5,321 nucleotides of DNA from Deltaproteobacteria bacterium (GCA_030620895.1 JAUXIU010000086.1:1-5321), one strand, 5' to 3'. Numbered from the stretch's first letter, positions 1-5,321 are shown. Made by a program: numbers and translations. Notes: a model not told the origin generated them from the letters alone.

Positions 1-13
1 ATTCAATCTTCAA

Positions 14-38
14 TTTCCAATGGTTTTTGCACTGGAAA
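14..38. repeat. Imperfect inverted repeat upstream of the proline dehydrogenase promoter
   Basis: Six-base arms TTTCCA (14-19) and TGGAAA (33-38) are exact reverse complements. Two more pairs (TG with CA) form inside them after one A-C mismatch, leaving a seven-base loop GTTTTTG. The repeat ends 15 bases before the -35 box at 54. It could be an operator-like site or a remnant of the 3' end of an upstream gene, but no T-run follows, so it does not look like an intrinsic terminator. An inverted repeat this short can easily arise by chance. Confidence 0.25.
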
Positions 39-53
39 GAACCCTGAGTTGAT

Positions 54-81
54 TTGACAGTAGCGTCCTAAAAGATATAAT
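54..81 (+). promoter_or_regulatory. Consensus sigma70-type promoter for proline dehydrogenase
   Basis: TTGACA at 54-59 and TATAAT at 76-81 are both perfect matches to the housekeeping consensus, separated by 16 bases. The expected transcription start is near 88, giving a leader of roughly 105 bases before the ATG at 194. An exact match in both boxes, in the correct place and orientation, is rare by chance, so this is the best supported promoter in the window. An undecorated consensus promoter suggests substantial basal expression unless a repressor or leader control is present. Confidence 0.72.
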
Positions 82-101
82 GACTTCTCACTCAAGAATC
101 T

Positions 102-197
102 ATGGATAGATATATTGTACAGATTTATAAGGACCTATTCTGCTTGATTATCTTCTATCTGTGCCTTGCAAATTTACCCTTAAGGATAAGTCAATGA
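102..197 (+). other. 31-codon leader open frame overlapping the proline dehydrogenase start
   Basis: An ATG at 102, just downstream of the predicted transcription start, opens a 31-codon frame rich in Leu, Ile, Phe and Tyr. Its TGA stop (195-197) overlaps the downstream ATG at 194 as ATGA, the arrangement typical of translational coupling. No convincing Shine-Dalgarno precedes it. It contains only one proline codon, so a proline-specific attenuator is not indicated. It could be a coupled leader peptide, chance, or the true N-terminal end of proline dehydrogenase displaced by a frameshift, because the annotated protein is shorter at the N-terminus than relatives. I do not claim it is expressed. 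Confidence 0.2.
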
Positions 198-1042
198 ATA
201 GATTCTTAGGCCTGTTTGCCAGAAGATATATCGCAGGAGAAGGACGTAAGGATGCCATCTCTGTGGCAATGGGGTTGAATAGCCATGGTATCCTGGTCTC
301 TATCGATAACCTTGGAGAGATGGTAAAGATCACAGGAGAGGCTGTTGCTGCAGCAGATGAGTATATAAAACTCCTGGAGGAGATCAAAGAGACAGGAATA
401 CAAGCCGATATCTCCCTTAAGCTCAGTCATATGGGCCTTGATATCGGAGAAGAAGTCTGCAGAACTAATCTTGAAAGGGTTATAAAATGGGCAGAGGAAG
501 TCAATAACTTTGTGTGGTTTGATATGGAGCGTGGGAAATATACGCAAGGTACACTTGACATATTCTTTGATCTCCACAAAAGGCATAATAATATCGGCAT
601 AGCCATTCAGTCTTATCTCAAAAGGAGTGAAAGGGACGTAGGACGGCTCATAGAGGAAGGGGCGAGGGTCAGGCTTGTTAAGGGTGCATATAAGGAGCCT
701 CCTGAAATAGCCTTTCCGGAGAAGAGGGATGTGGATAGGAACTTCGAACTCCTTATGCACGATCTCCTCCTGCGTGGCAATCGCCCTGCCATAGCAACAC
801 ACGATATGAGGCTTATTGAGGCTGCCCTGAAGTTTGCCAGAGAAAATGGGATAGGTAATGACCGCTTCGAGTTCCAGATGCTCCTCGGGATAAAGAGAAC
901 CGTGCAAAAGAGACTTGCGGAGGAGGGATACAGGATGAGGGTCTATATACCTTATGGACCTGAGTGGCTGCCGTATATAACGAGAAGATTCAAGGAGAGG
1001 AAGGAGAATGTATTCTTCTTTATAAGGAATATATTCGACTAA
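194..1042 (+). CDS. Proline dehydrogenase (monofunctional PRODH, FAD-dependent)
   Basis: This enzyme oxidises L-proline to delta-1-pyrroline-5-carboxylate with FAD as cofactor, the first step of proline catabolism; monofunctional forms pass electrons to the membrane quinone pool. The 282 residues carry the PRODH barrel signatures in order: SLKL with Lys76, FVWFDME with Asp110, IQSYLKR (138-144), RLVKGAYKEP (160-169) with Lys163 and Tyr166, ATHD (201-204), FEFQML (225-230), and the C-terminal YIPYG...YITRRFKER, whose Arg264/Arg265 pair and Glu268 match the substrate-binding residues of the family. I chose ATG 194 because AAGGA lies seven bases upstream. GTG 161 is in frame and would add 11 residues but has no ribosome site. 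The N-terminus is about 20 residues shorter than my recollection of the Thermus enzyme. Usual family positions differ at Leu231 and Leu259 (both usually Tyr) and Lys270 (usually Pro). No P5C dehydrogenase domain is fused and no such gene is in view. Confidence 0.93.
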   Translation: MNRFLGLFARRYIAGEGRKDAISVAMGLNSHGILVSIDNLGEMVKITGEAVAAADEYIKLLEEIKETGIQADISLKLSHMGLDIGEEVCRTNLERVIKWAEEVNNFVWFDMERGKYTQGTLDIFFDLHKRHNNIGIAIQSYLKRSERDVGRLIEEGARVRLVKGAYKEPPEIAFPEKRDVDRNFELLMHDLLLRGNRPAIATHDMRLIEAALKFARENGIGNDRFEFQMLLGIKRTVQKRLAEEGYRMRVYIPYGPEWLPYITRRFKERKENVFFFIRNIFD

Positions 1043-1869
1043 CCAAAGGGTTCAACCAGCCCGTTCAGGGCCTCTGGCTTCACACCCCTTGATGGTCTGG
1101 GTAGATTTTCAATGTATGTAGGTATATCCTCTTTATAAAAGATACCAAGGTAGAGGCTATCTTCATCGATGGCCAGTCTCATCGCCTCAAGCCTGTCCTT
1201 TGCAGGTTCTGTAAGCATAACGACTTTATCAGAGAAGAACTTGTATGACTCCTTGGGGTTAAAGGTAACACAGGGTGAAAATATCTGCACAAAGGAGAAA
1301 CCCTTGTGACTTAAGGCCATCTTGAGTGTCTCGATGAGCTCCTCTGCCCTCCCCGAAAAACCCCTGGCAACAAATGTGGCCCCTGAGGCCAACGCAAGGA
1401 GGATTGGGTTTACAGGCCTTTCGGGGTTGCCGTATGGCGATGACCTTGTAGTCTCTTTTGCACCTGTTGTAGGCGATGCCTGTCCCTTGGTCATTGCATA
1501 TACCGCATTATCCAGCATAATGGTTGTAATTGGAATGTTCCGCCTTGCCGCATGTATGAGGTGTCCTCCGCCTATCCCGAGGATGTCCCCGTCACCACCC
1601 AATGCCATTACAGTCCAATCCGGCCTTGCCACTTTGACACCCTCTGCAACAGGAACGGCCCTGCCATGGACGGTATGCAGACCCCTGGTCTTTGTATAGG
1701 CAGGGAGCCTGCCGGAACACCCTATACCTGAGACGATCGCAGTCCTGGACGGATCCAGATTTAATCGAGTAAAGGTATATATGAGTGCTGTTAGGACACC
1801 GTAGTCTCCGCAGTACGTGCACCATACAGGGTATATCTTGCTCTGGTAATCAAAGAACCTTCGTGGCAT
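1039..1869 (-). CDS. korB: 2-oxoacid:ferredoxin oxidoreductase, beta subunit (KorB/PorB type)
   Basis: This is the thiamine-diphosphate and [4Fe-4S] subunit of a CoA-dependent 2-oxoacid:ferredoxin oxidoreductase, a soluble enzyme that decarboxylates a 2-oxoacid to acyl-CoA and reduces ferredoxin. Of 276 residues, Cys17, Cys20, Cys51 (in GIGCSGR) and Cys200 (in SPCVTFN) match the four cluster ligands of the family. The thiamine site is GGDGD (91-95) followed by GIGGGHLIHAARRN and then NAVYAMTKGQASPTT (121-135). HTVHGR (65-70) is also typical. The first cysteine pair reads CTYC rather than the usual CPGC, and YAMTKGQ replaces the common YGMTGGQ. Length is normal for the beta subunit of two-subunit enzymes. 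GGAGG lies six bases before the ATG, inside the upstream gene, which it overlaps by 20 bases, so co-translation is likely. Substrate cannot be read from sequence; 2-oxoglutarate is a reasonable first guess, pyruvate or branched-chain oxoacids are alternatives. Confidence 0.93.
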   Translation of the reverse strand: MPRRFFDYQSKIYPVWCTYCGDYGVLTALIYTFTRLNLDPSRTAIVSGIGCSGRLPAYTKTRGLHTVHGRAVPVAEGVKVARPDWTVMALGGDGDILGIGGGHLIHAARRNIPITTIMLDNAVYAMTKGQASPTTGAKETTRSSPYGNPERPVNPILLALASGATFVARGFSGRAEELIETLKMALSHKGFSFVQIFSPCVTFNPKESYKFFSDKVVMLTEPAKDRLEAMRLAIDEDSLYLGIFYKEDIPTYIENLPRPSRGVKPEALNGLVEPFG

Positions 1870-3523
1870 CTATAACCTCCCTTATCTTTAATGGCCTCCC
1901 CTCACATACAGTAATACGACCTACCTCCCTTAAAAGTACACCCTCCAGAAGCCTTGCCATTTGTCCGGTGTAATTCGCTTCAACTACACACAGCCTTTTA
2001 AAACCCATGGCAAATTTCTTTATGGAGTCGGATGGCAGCGGATTGAGGAGCCTAATCCCGCAGACGCCTGCTCTGCCGGTCTCAGCACATGCCTCCATGA
2101 CCACCCCAAGGCTGGAGCCCCACGTAAATACCCCAATATCACCTTCCTCAGGGCCGTACCTTCTTACAGCCTCAAAACCCTCCGAGACCCCTTCGAGCCT
2201 TTTGAACCTCCTCTCCATATTCGCCCTGTGCAGATCCGGGTCGTAGGCAGGTTGCCCGTTTTCTGTGTGCTCAAGCCCTGTAATGGTATAGCCCTCACTT
2301 GATATAGGCTCATTTTCAATTTGCGATAAAACCATATCTATCCCCTCCACAACCTCCCTCCTCTGTGAAAGGAATTGATCCATCAATAGAATAACCGGAA
2401 CCTTATATCTCCACGCTATTGAAAAGGCATCATTAATGACATCGAATGCATCGGCTGCACTTGATGGAGCAAGGACGATCCTCGGCGCCTCGCCATGGGA
2501 ACCAAAGATGGAGCAGAGAAGGTCAGACTGCTCTGTCTTCGTGGGCATCCCCGTCGATGGCCCACCTCTCTGGACATCTACAATTACAAGAGGGACCTCT
2601 GCCATCGAGGCATACCCTATCAGTTCAGCCATAAGGCTGATACCTGGCCCGGAAGTGGCTGTAAAGGCCCTCTTTCCAGCAAAGCTGGCACCTATTACCA
2701 CCCCAAGTGATGCAATCTCGTCTTCCATCTGCATAGATACTCCCCCGATCGATTTGAGGTTTTTTGCCATAAACTCCATTATCTCAGAGGCCGGGGTTAT
2801 GGGGTAACCGGAAAATACCGTTGCCCCTGATGCTAAAGCCCCTAAAGACACCGCCTCGTTACCTGACAGGAATAATCTCCTCTTCCTCTTTTCCACCTTT
2901 CCGCTCCCTGGAAGATGAGGGAAAGATATATCCTTTAGATTATCCTTACAATAACCATATCCAGCCTCCAGCGCCTCTATATTTGAGGCGGAATTCATCC
3001 TTCCCCCATCTTTAAACCTCTCCCCTATCACACGACTTACAACATCCTTCTGCATCCTGAGTAGATATGCAAGGGCGCCGACTATAGCCATATTCCTGGT
3101 CAACGGCCTCTTGAGTATCCTGTATGCCATCTCCATTGTGGGTAAAGGAACGAGTCGGATATCCCTTTTGGTCTCGGGCAGATATGTGTTTACATCACCA
3201 AATGGATCTACCGGCCTTGGATCATAGATAAGACTACCGCCTTCCATAAGTTCATCTATATTGAGATCTACATCCCTGCCGCCAAATGCGACGAGGATGT
3301 CCGGTCGGTCACCTTGCGAGAGGATAGGCTCATCGGAGACCCTTATCTGTGTTGATGAGGGCCTTTCTCCGCGGATCTCAGCCTCATAGGTTGAATAATT
3401 AAAAACATATTTACCAAGCCTGAAGAATGACTTGGAGAGTATATCACCTGCTGTGAGAAGACCCTCCCCTGCTGTCCCCGCCAGCCTGATAGTGAGTTCC
3501 TTCATAGTCTCTGATTCTATCAT
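1850..3523 (-). CDS. korA: 2-oxoacid:ferredoxin oxidoreductase, gamma-alpha fusion subunit (KorA type)
   Basis: This is the large subunit of the same enzyme, pairing with the beta subunit encoded just downstream. Residues about 8-190 form the gamma domain: GTAGEG (16-21), the conserved YEAEIRGE (46-53), and RNMAIVGAL (143-151). A short basic linker near 205-216 leads to the alpha domain, with GNEAVSLGA (221-229), the YPITP motif (240-244) characteristic of 2-oxoacid oxidoreductases, TSGPG (290-294), and RGGPSTGMPTKTEQ (319-332). Length is 557 residues from the first ATG, typical of gamma-alpha fusions. Two starts are possible. ATG 3523 gives the full frame reported here, while ATG 3505 begins MKELTIRLAG, right where the domain begins. 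Neither has a clear Shine-Dalgarno, and a promoter-like sequence overlaps the first ATG, which favours the second. No separate delta ferredoxin subunit is present, as expected for the two-subunit class with its cluster in the beta subunit. Confidence 0.93.
   Translation of the reverse strand: MIESETMKELTIRLAGTAGEGLLTAGDILSKSFFRLGKYVFNYSTYEAEIRGERPSSTQIRVSDEPILSQGDRPDILVAFGGRDVDLNIDELMEGGSLIYDPRPVDPFGDVNTYLPETKRDIRLVPLPTMEMAYRILKRPLTRNMAIVGALAYLLRMQKDVVSRVIGERFKDGGRMNSASNIEALEAGYGYCKDNLKDISFPHLPGSGKVEKRKRRLFLSGNEAVSLGALASGATVFSGYPITPASEIMEFMAKNLKSIGGVSMQMEDEIASLGVVIGASFAGKRAFTATSGPGISLMAELIGYASMAEVPLVIVDVQRGGPSTGMPTKTEQSDLLCSIFGSHGEAPRIVLAPSSAADAFDVINDAFSIAWRYKVPVILLMDQFLSQRREVVEGIDMVLSQIENEPISSEGYTITGLEHTENGQPAYDPDLHRANMERRFKRLEGVSEGFEAVRRYGPEEGDIGVFTWGSSLGVVMEACAETGRAGVCGIRLLNPLPSDSIKKFAMGFKRLCVVEANYTGQMARLLEGVLLREVGRITVCEGRPLKIREVIDATKVL
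1876..1880 (-). promoter_or_regulatory. Strong ribosome binding site of the beta-subunit gene, inside the alpha-subunit gene
   Basis: On the minus strand AAGGGAGGTT contains a full GGAGG core six bases upstream of the ATG at 1869. It lies within the last codons of the gamma-alpha fusion gene, which ends at 1850. This fixes the beta-subunit start and shows that the pair is expressed as an overlapping two-gene operon. Confidence 0.8.
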
Positions 3524-3541
3524 CGATCCAACCTATGTCAA
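3514..3541 (-). promoter_or_regulatory. Sigma70-type promoter for the 2-oxoacid oxidoreductase operon
   Basis: Reading the minus strand, TTGACA at 3541-3536 is a perfect -35 box and TAGAAT at 3519-3514 matches five of six -10 positions, with a 16-base spacer. Transcription would start near 3507, which is downstream of the first ATG (3523) and practically at the second ATG (3505). If real, the message is leaderless or nearly so and the protein starts at the second methionine. The box quality is good, but the overlap with the open frame leaves doubt. Confidence 0.5.
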
Positions 3542-3557
3542 GAATACAACTGTTCCC

Positions 3558-3586
3558 TTGACCACGCTGCCGTCCTGGCGTATATT
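3558..3586 (+). promoter_or_regulatory. Distal sigma70-type promoter for the EF-G paralogue
   Basis: TTGACC at 3558-3563 (five of six) and TATATT at 3581-3586 (five of six) are separated by an ideal 17-base spacer. The predicted transcription start is near 3593, giving a leader of about 150 bases before the ATG at 3746. Its -35 box stands back to back with the leftward -35 box of the oxidoreductase promoter, with 16 bases between them, so a regulator bound there could affect both directions. Confidence 0.5.
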
Positions 3587-3597
3587 ATTTGTAGATT

Positions 3598-3629
3598 TAT
3601 TTAGTGGTTGATAATGGCCGGACTAAATA
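3598..3629. repeat. 8-bp inverted repeat in the leader of the EF-G paralogue
   Basis: TATTTAGT (3598-3605) and ACTAAATA (3622-3629) are perfect reverse complements separated by 16 bases. The repeat begins just after the predicted start of the distal promoter, so it could be an RNA hairpin at the 5' end of the long leader or a protein-binding site next to the promoter. There is no T-run after it, so it is not an intrinsic terminator. The arms are AT-rich, which raises the chance of coincidence. Confidence 0.35.
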
Positions 3630-3672
3630 TTTTACCTAGTTGGAACCGATTTACTCCGAATAAAATTAGTTT

Positions 3673-3701
3673 GTGACAGGTTTTAGGCAAAAACTTATAA
3701 A
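3673..3701 (+). promoter_or_regulatory. Proximal sigma70-type promoter for the EF-G paralogue
   Basis: GTGACA at 3673-3678 (five of six) and TATAAA at 3696-3701 (five of six) have a 17-base spacer. Transcription would start near 3708, leaving a leader of about 38 bases with the ribosome binding site. Together with the distal promoter this gives the gene two tandem promoters; which one is used cannot be decided from the sequence. Confidence 0.5.
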
Positions 3702-3714
3702 ACATTCCATAAAA

Positions 3715-3737
3715 TCCAAAATACCAAGATTTGGAGG
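3715..3737 (+). promoter_or_regulatory. Ribosome binding site of the EF-G paralogue inside a small hairpin
   Basis: GGAGG at 3733-3737 lies eight bases before the ATG at 3746 and is a strong Shine-Dalgarno that fixes the start. TCCAAA (3715-3720) is the exact complement of TTTGGA (3730-3735), with a nine-base loop, so a short stem would cover the first three bases of the Shine-Dalgarno. The ribosome site is secure. Whether the six-pair, mostly AT stem matters is doubtful at high temperature but possible at low temperature. Confidence 0.7.
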
Positions 3738-3745
3738 TTTAGCCT

Positions 3746-5321
3746 ATGAAGGAGTATCAATCATCTGACATCAGAAATATTGCAATAGTCGGTCATGGAT
3801 CCTCTGGTAAAACCATGTTGAGTGAAGCCATGCTTGCCTGCGGTGGCACCATCAACCGACTAGGAAGCATTGCCAATGGAAATACCGCTTCAGATTACAA
3901 TAAAGATGAACACGAGCATCAAATTTCAATTCATGCTTCATTACTTCACACTGAGCGGCACGACAAAAAATTTAATATTATCGACACACCAGGGTATTCC
4001 GATTTTATCAGTGAGAGCCTGGGTGCCCTCCGGGTTGCTGATCTTGCCTTAATTGTTATCCATACCAATCACGGTGTGGAAGTGGGAACGCAGCAGGTCT
4101 GGGAGTATGCAACCAACTATGGAATACCTAAAATACTGGTTATCAACGCCCTTGATAAGGAGCATTCCAATTTTGAACAGGTGTTGCAACAGATAAAAGA
4201 GAGGTTTGGAAGCCGTGTGTTCCCGATGACACTTCCTGTTAATCCAGGCCCCGGCTTCAACCAGCTCCTGGATGTCTTGCAGAATGAGCTAATCACTTGC
4301 CAGACTGATAGGAGTGGCAAGTATAAAGAATCGCCTGCCTCAGGAGAATTGGAAGAAAAGGTTAAAAAACTTCATGAGGAATTAATAGAGTATGTTGCCG
4401 AATCTGACGATTCTCTTCTGGAAAAATTCTTCGACCAGGGAATCCTTGCAGAAGAGGAGATGCGTGCCGGTATTCACACCGCGATACAAAATCAGTCATT
4501 CATTCCCCTCTTCTCTACGGCCGGCGAATCAAATGCAGGGGTCGCTCACTTAATGGATTTTATTGCAGAATACGGATCTTCACCGCTTGACAGGGAAAAG
4601 TTAAAAGCTGTTGATTCTAAAGGTTCAGAGGTTGATCTTGCCCTCTCCAACCCCGAACCGGTCCTCTTCGTATTTAAAACACTTAGTGAAGCACATTTAG
4701 GTGATTTGTCTTTCTTTAGATTGTATTCTGGAACGCTAAAATCTGGTATGGACCTCTACAATAGTACCAAAAAAGTTACCGAGAGAATTGGGCAGATCTA
4801 TATATTAAATGGGAAAAACAGGACAAGTGTTAGAACCTTACATGCTGGAGATATCGGTGCCTTGGTGAAATTGAAGGATACCCACACGGGTAACACCCTC
4901 TGCAGTCCCAAGATGGTAGTTGACTTACCAAAGATAGAGTATCCCAAACCAAATATCCATGCAGCCTTTAATCCTAAATCGAAAGGTGAAGCAGAGAAAA
5001 TATCGGTAGGCCTTGCCACTCTTCATGAAGAAGATCCAACATTTATTTATCGTATGGATTCCGAGATACGTCAGCTTGTGATATCCGGCCAAGGCGAGTT
5101 GCACCTACAGACCGTTTCGGAAGGTTTAAAACGTCGATTCAATGTTGAGATAGATATGGTTGAGCCCAGGATACCCTATCGTGAGACCATTAAGGGCAAA
5201 GGGGAATCAAAATACCGTCATAAAAAGCAGAGTGGCGGGGCTGGCCAATTTGCGGAAGTATGGATGCGCATCGAGCCCAGGACGAAGGGTGCAGGTATCG
5301 AGTTTACAGAATCTCTGCGGG
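3746..5321 (+). CDS. fusA2: Elongation factor G paralogue (EF-G2 type), 3' end cut by the window
   Basis: This is a translational GTPase of the EF-G family, expected to act on the ribosome at translocation. It is open to the window edge after 525 residues; a complete protein would be near 690, so most of domain IV and all of domain V lie outside. Domains in order: G domain with P-loop GHGSSGKT (16-23), DTPGYSDF (80-87), NALD (134-137) and STAGESNAG (257-265); domain II from about 305; domain III with GQGELHL (448-454); start of domain IV with IPYRETI (476-482) and HKKQSGGAGQF (492-502). The sequence departs from canonical EF-G at catalytic sites: the switch II histidine is Tyr84, the P-loop aspartate is Ser19, the switch I RGIT motif reads HQIS (58-61), and the guanine-contacting lysine of NKxD is Ala135. 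These changes and the opening MKEYQSSDIRNIAIVG resemble the second EF-G of Bacteroidota as I remember it, rather than housekeeping FusA. No str-operon neighbours are present, supporting paralogue status. Confidence 0.9.
   Translation, partial: MKEYQSSDIRNIAIVGHGSSGKTMLSEAMLACGGTINRLGSIANGNTASDYNKDEHEHQISIHASLLHTERHDKKFNIIDTPGYSDFISESLGALRVADLALIVIHTNHGVEVGTQQVWEYATNYGIPKILVINALDKEHSNFEQVLQQIKERFGSRVFPMTLPVNPGPGFNQLLDVLQNELITCQTDRSGKYKESPASGELEEKVKKLHEELIEYVAESDDSLLEKFFDQGILAEEEMRAGIHTAIQNQSFIPLFSTAGESNAGVAHLMDFIAEYGSSPLDREKLKAVDSKGSEVDLALSNPEPVLFVFKTLSEAHLGDLSFFRLYSGTLKSGMDLYNSTKKVTERIGQIYILNGKNRTSVRTLHAGDIGALVKLKDTHTGNTLCSPKMVVDLPKIEYPKPNIHAAFNPKSKGEAEKISVGLATLHEEDPTFIYRMDSEIRQLVISGQGELHLQTVSEGLKRRFNVEIDMVEPRIPYRETIKGKGESKYRHKKQSGGAGQFAEVWMRIEPRTKGAGIEFTESLR

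Noticed and set aside
161..193. GTG 161 as the proline dehydrogenase start
   Set aside because: No ribosome site precedes it, whereas ATG 194 has AAGGA at a proper distance. The longer form cannot be excluded because the short form lacks N-terminal residues found in relatives.
206..907. A 233-codon open frame on the minus strand opposite proline dehydrogenase
   Set aside because: Its translation shows no recognisable domain, while the plus-strand frame carries every PRODH motif. The long antisense frame is explained by the codon bias of the real gene.
1056..1077. A small hairpin just after the proline dehydrogenase stop (CCA-GCCC with GGGC and TGG) as a terminator
   Set aside because: The stem has a three-base bulge, no T-run follows, and the bases encode the C-terminus of the beta subunit, so termination cannot be supported.
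1322..1699. A 125-codon plus-strand open frame opposite the beta-subunit gene
   Set aside because: It is antisense to the strongly conserved thiamine-binding region, has no ribosome site and no domain; it is a shadow.
1961..3015. Several plus-strand open frames of 60-125 codons opposite the gamma-alpha subunit gene
   Set aside because: They overlap each other in different frames, lie antisense to a continuous conserved gene and show no domain features.
3614..3676. A 20-codon open frame in the leader of the EF-G paralogue
   Set aside because: It has no Shine-Dalgarno, it ends 69 bases before the gene, and the proximal promoter would start transcription after it.
3746..5321. The last gene as the housekeeping fusA of a str operon
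   Set aside because: The catalytic histidine and NKxD lysine are replaced, it has its own promoters, and no rpsL, rpsG or tuf is visible upstream.

Overview
The window comes from a bacterial chromosome of moderate GC content. It has three transcription units: a monofunctional proline dehydrogenase (plus strand), a two-gene 2-oxoacid:ferredoxin oxidoreductase operon (minus strand), and the first three quarters of an elongation factor G paralogue (plus strand, cut by the window end). The ferredoxin-dependent 2-oxoacid oxidoreductase points to an anaerobic or microaerophilic organism. The first transcription unit favours AGG/AGA and ATA codons, a style I associate loosely with Nitrospirota or Deltaproteobacteria-like genomes. 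That lineage guess is weak and rests on no alignment.

Layout. Bases 1-193 are a leader region with a consensus sigma70-type promoter (TTGACA-N16-TATAAT) and a 31-codon open frame that ends in an ATGA overlap with the proline dehydrogenase start. Proline dehydrogenase occupies about 194-1042. It meets the beta-subunit gene (1039-1869, minus) tail to tail, with the two stop codons overlapping in the four bases CTAA. The beta-subunit gene overlaps the upstream gamma-alpha fusion gene (1850-3523, minus) by 20 bases and has its own strong Shine-Dalgarno inside it. The 222-base gap 3524-3745 is a divergent regulatory region. It holds one promoter-like sequence firing left and two firing right, an 8-bp inverted repeat, and a small hairpin that would cover part of the Shine-Dalgarno of the last gene. 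From 3746 an EF-G-like GTPase runs off the right edge after 525 codons.

How the genes may work together. Proline dehydrogenase feeds electrons from proline into FAD and leads through P5C to glutamate and then 2-oxoglutarate. The KorAB-type enzyme could oxidise 2-oxoglutarate, or another 2-oxoacid, to an acyl-CoA with reduction of ferredoxin. This pairing is an inference from proximity only. The EF-G paralogue appears unrelated in function and has a different codon style. It resembles the Bacteroidota-type second EF-G and lacks the catalytic switch II histidine, which makes it the most interesting gene here. I found no RNA gene, CRISPR array, transposon or attachment site.
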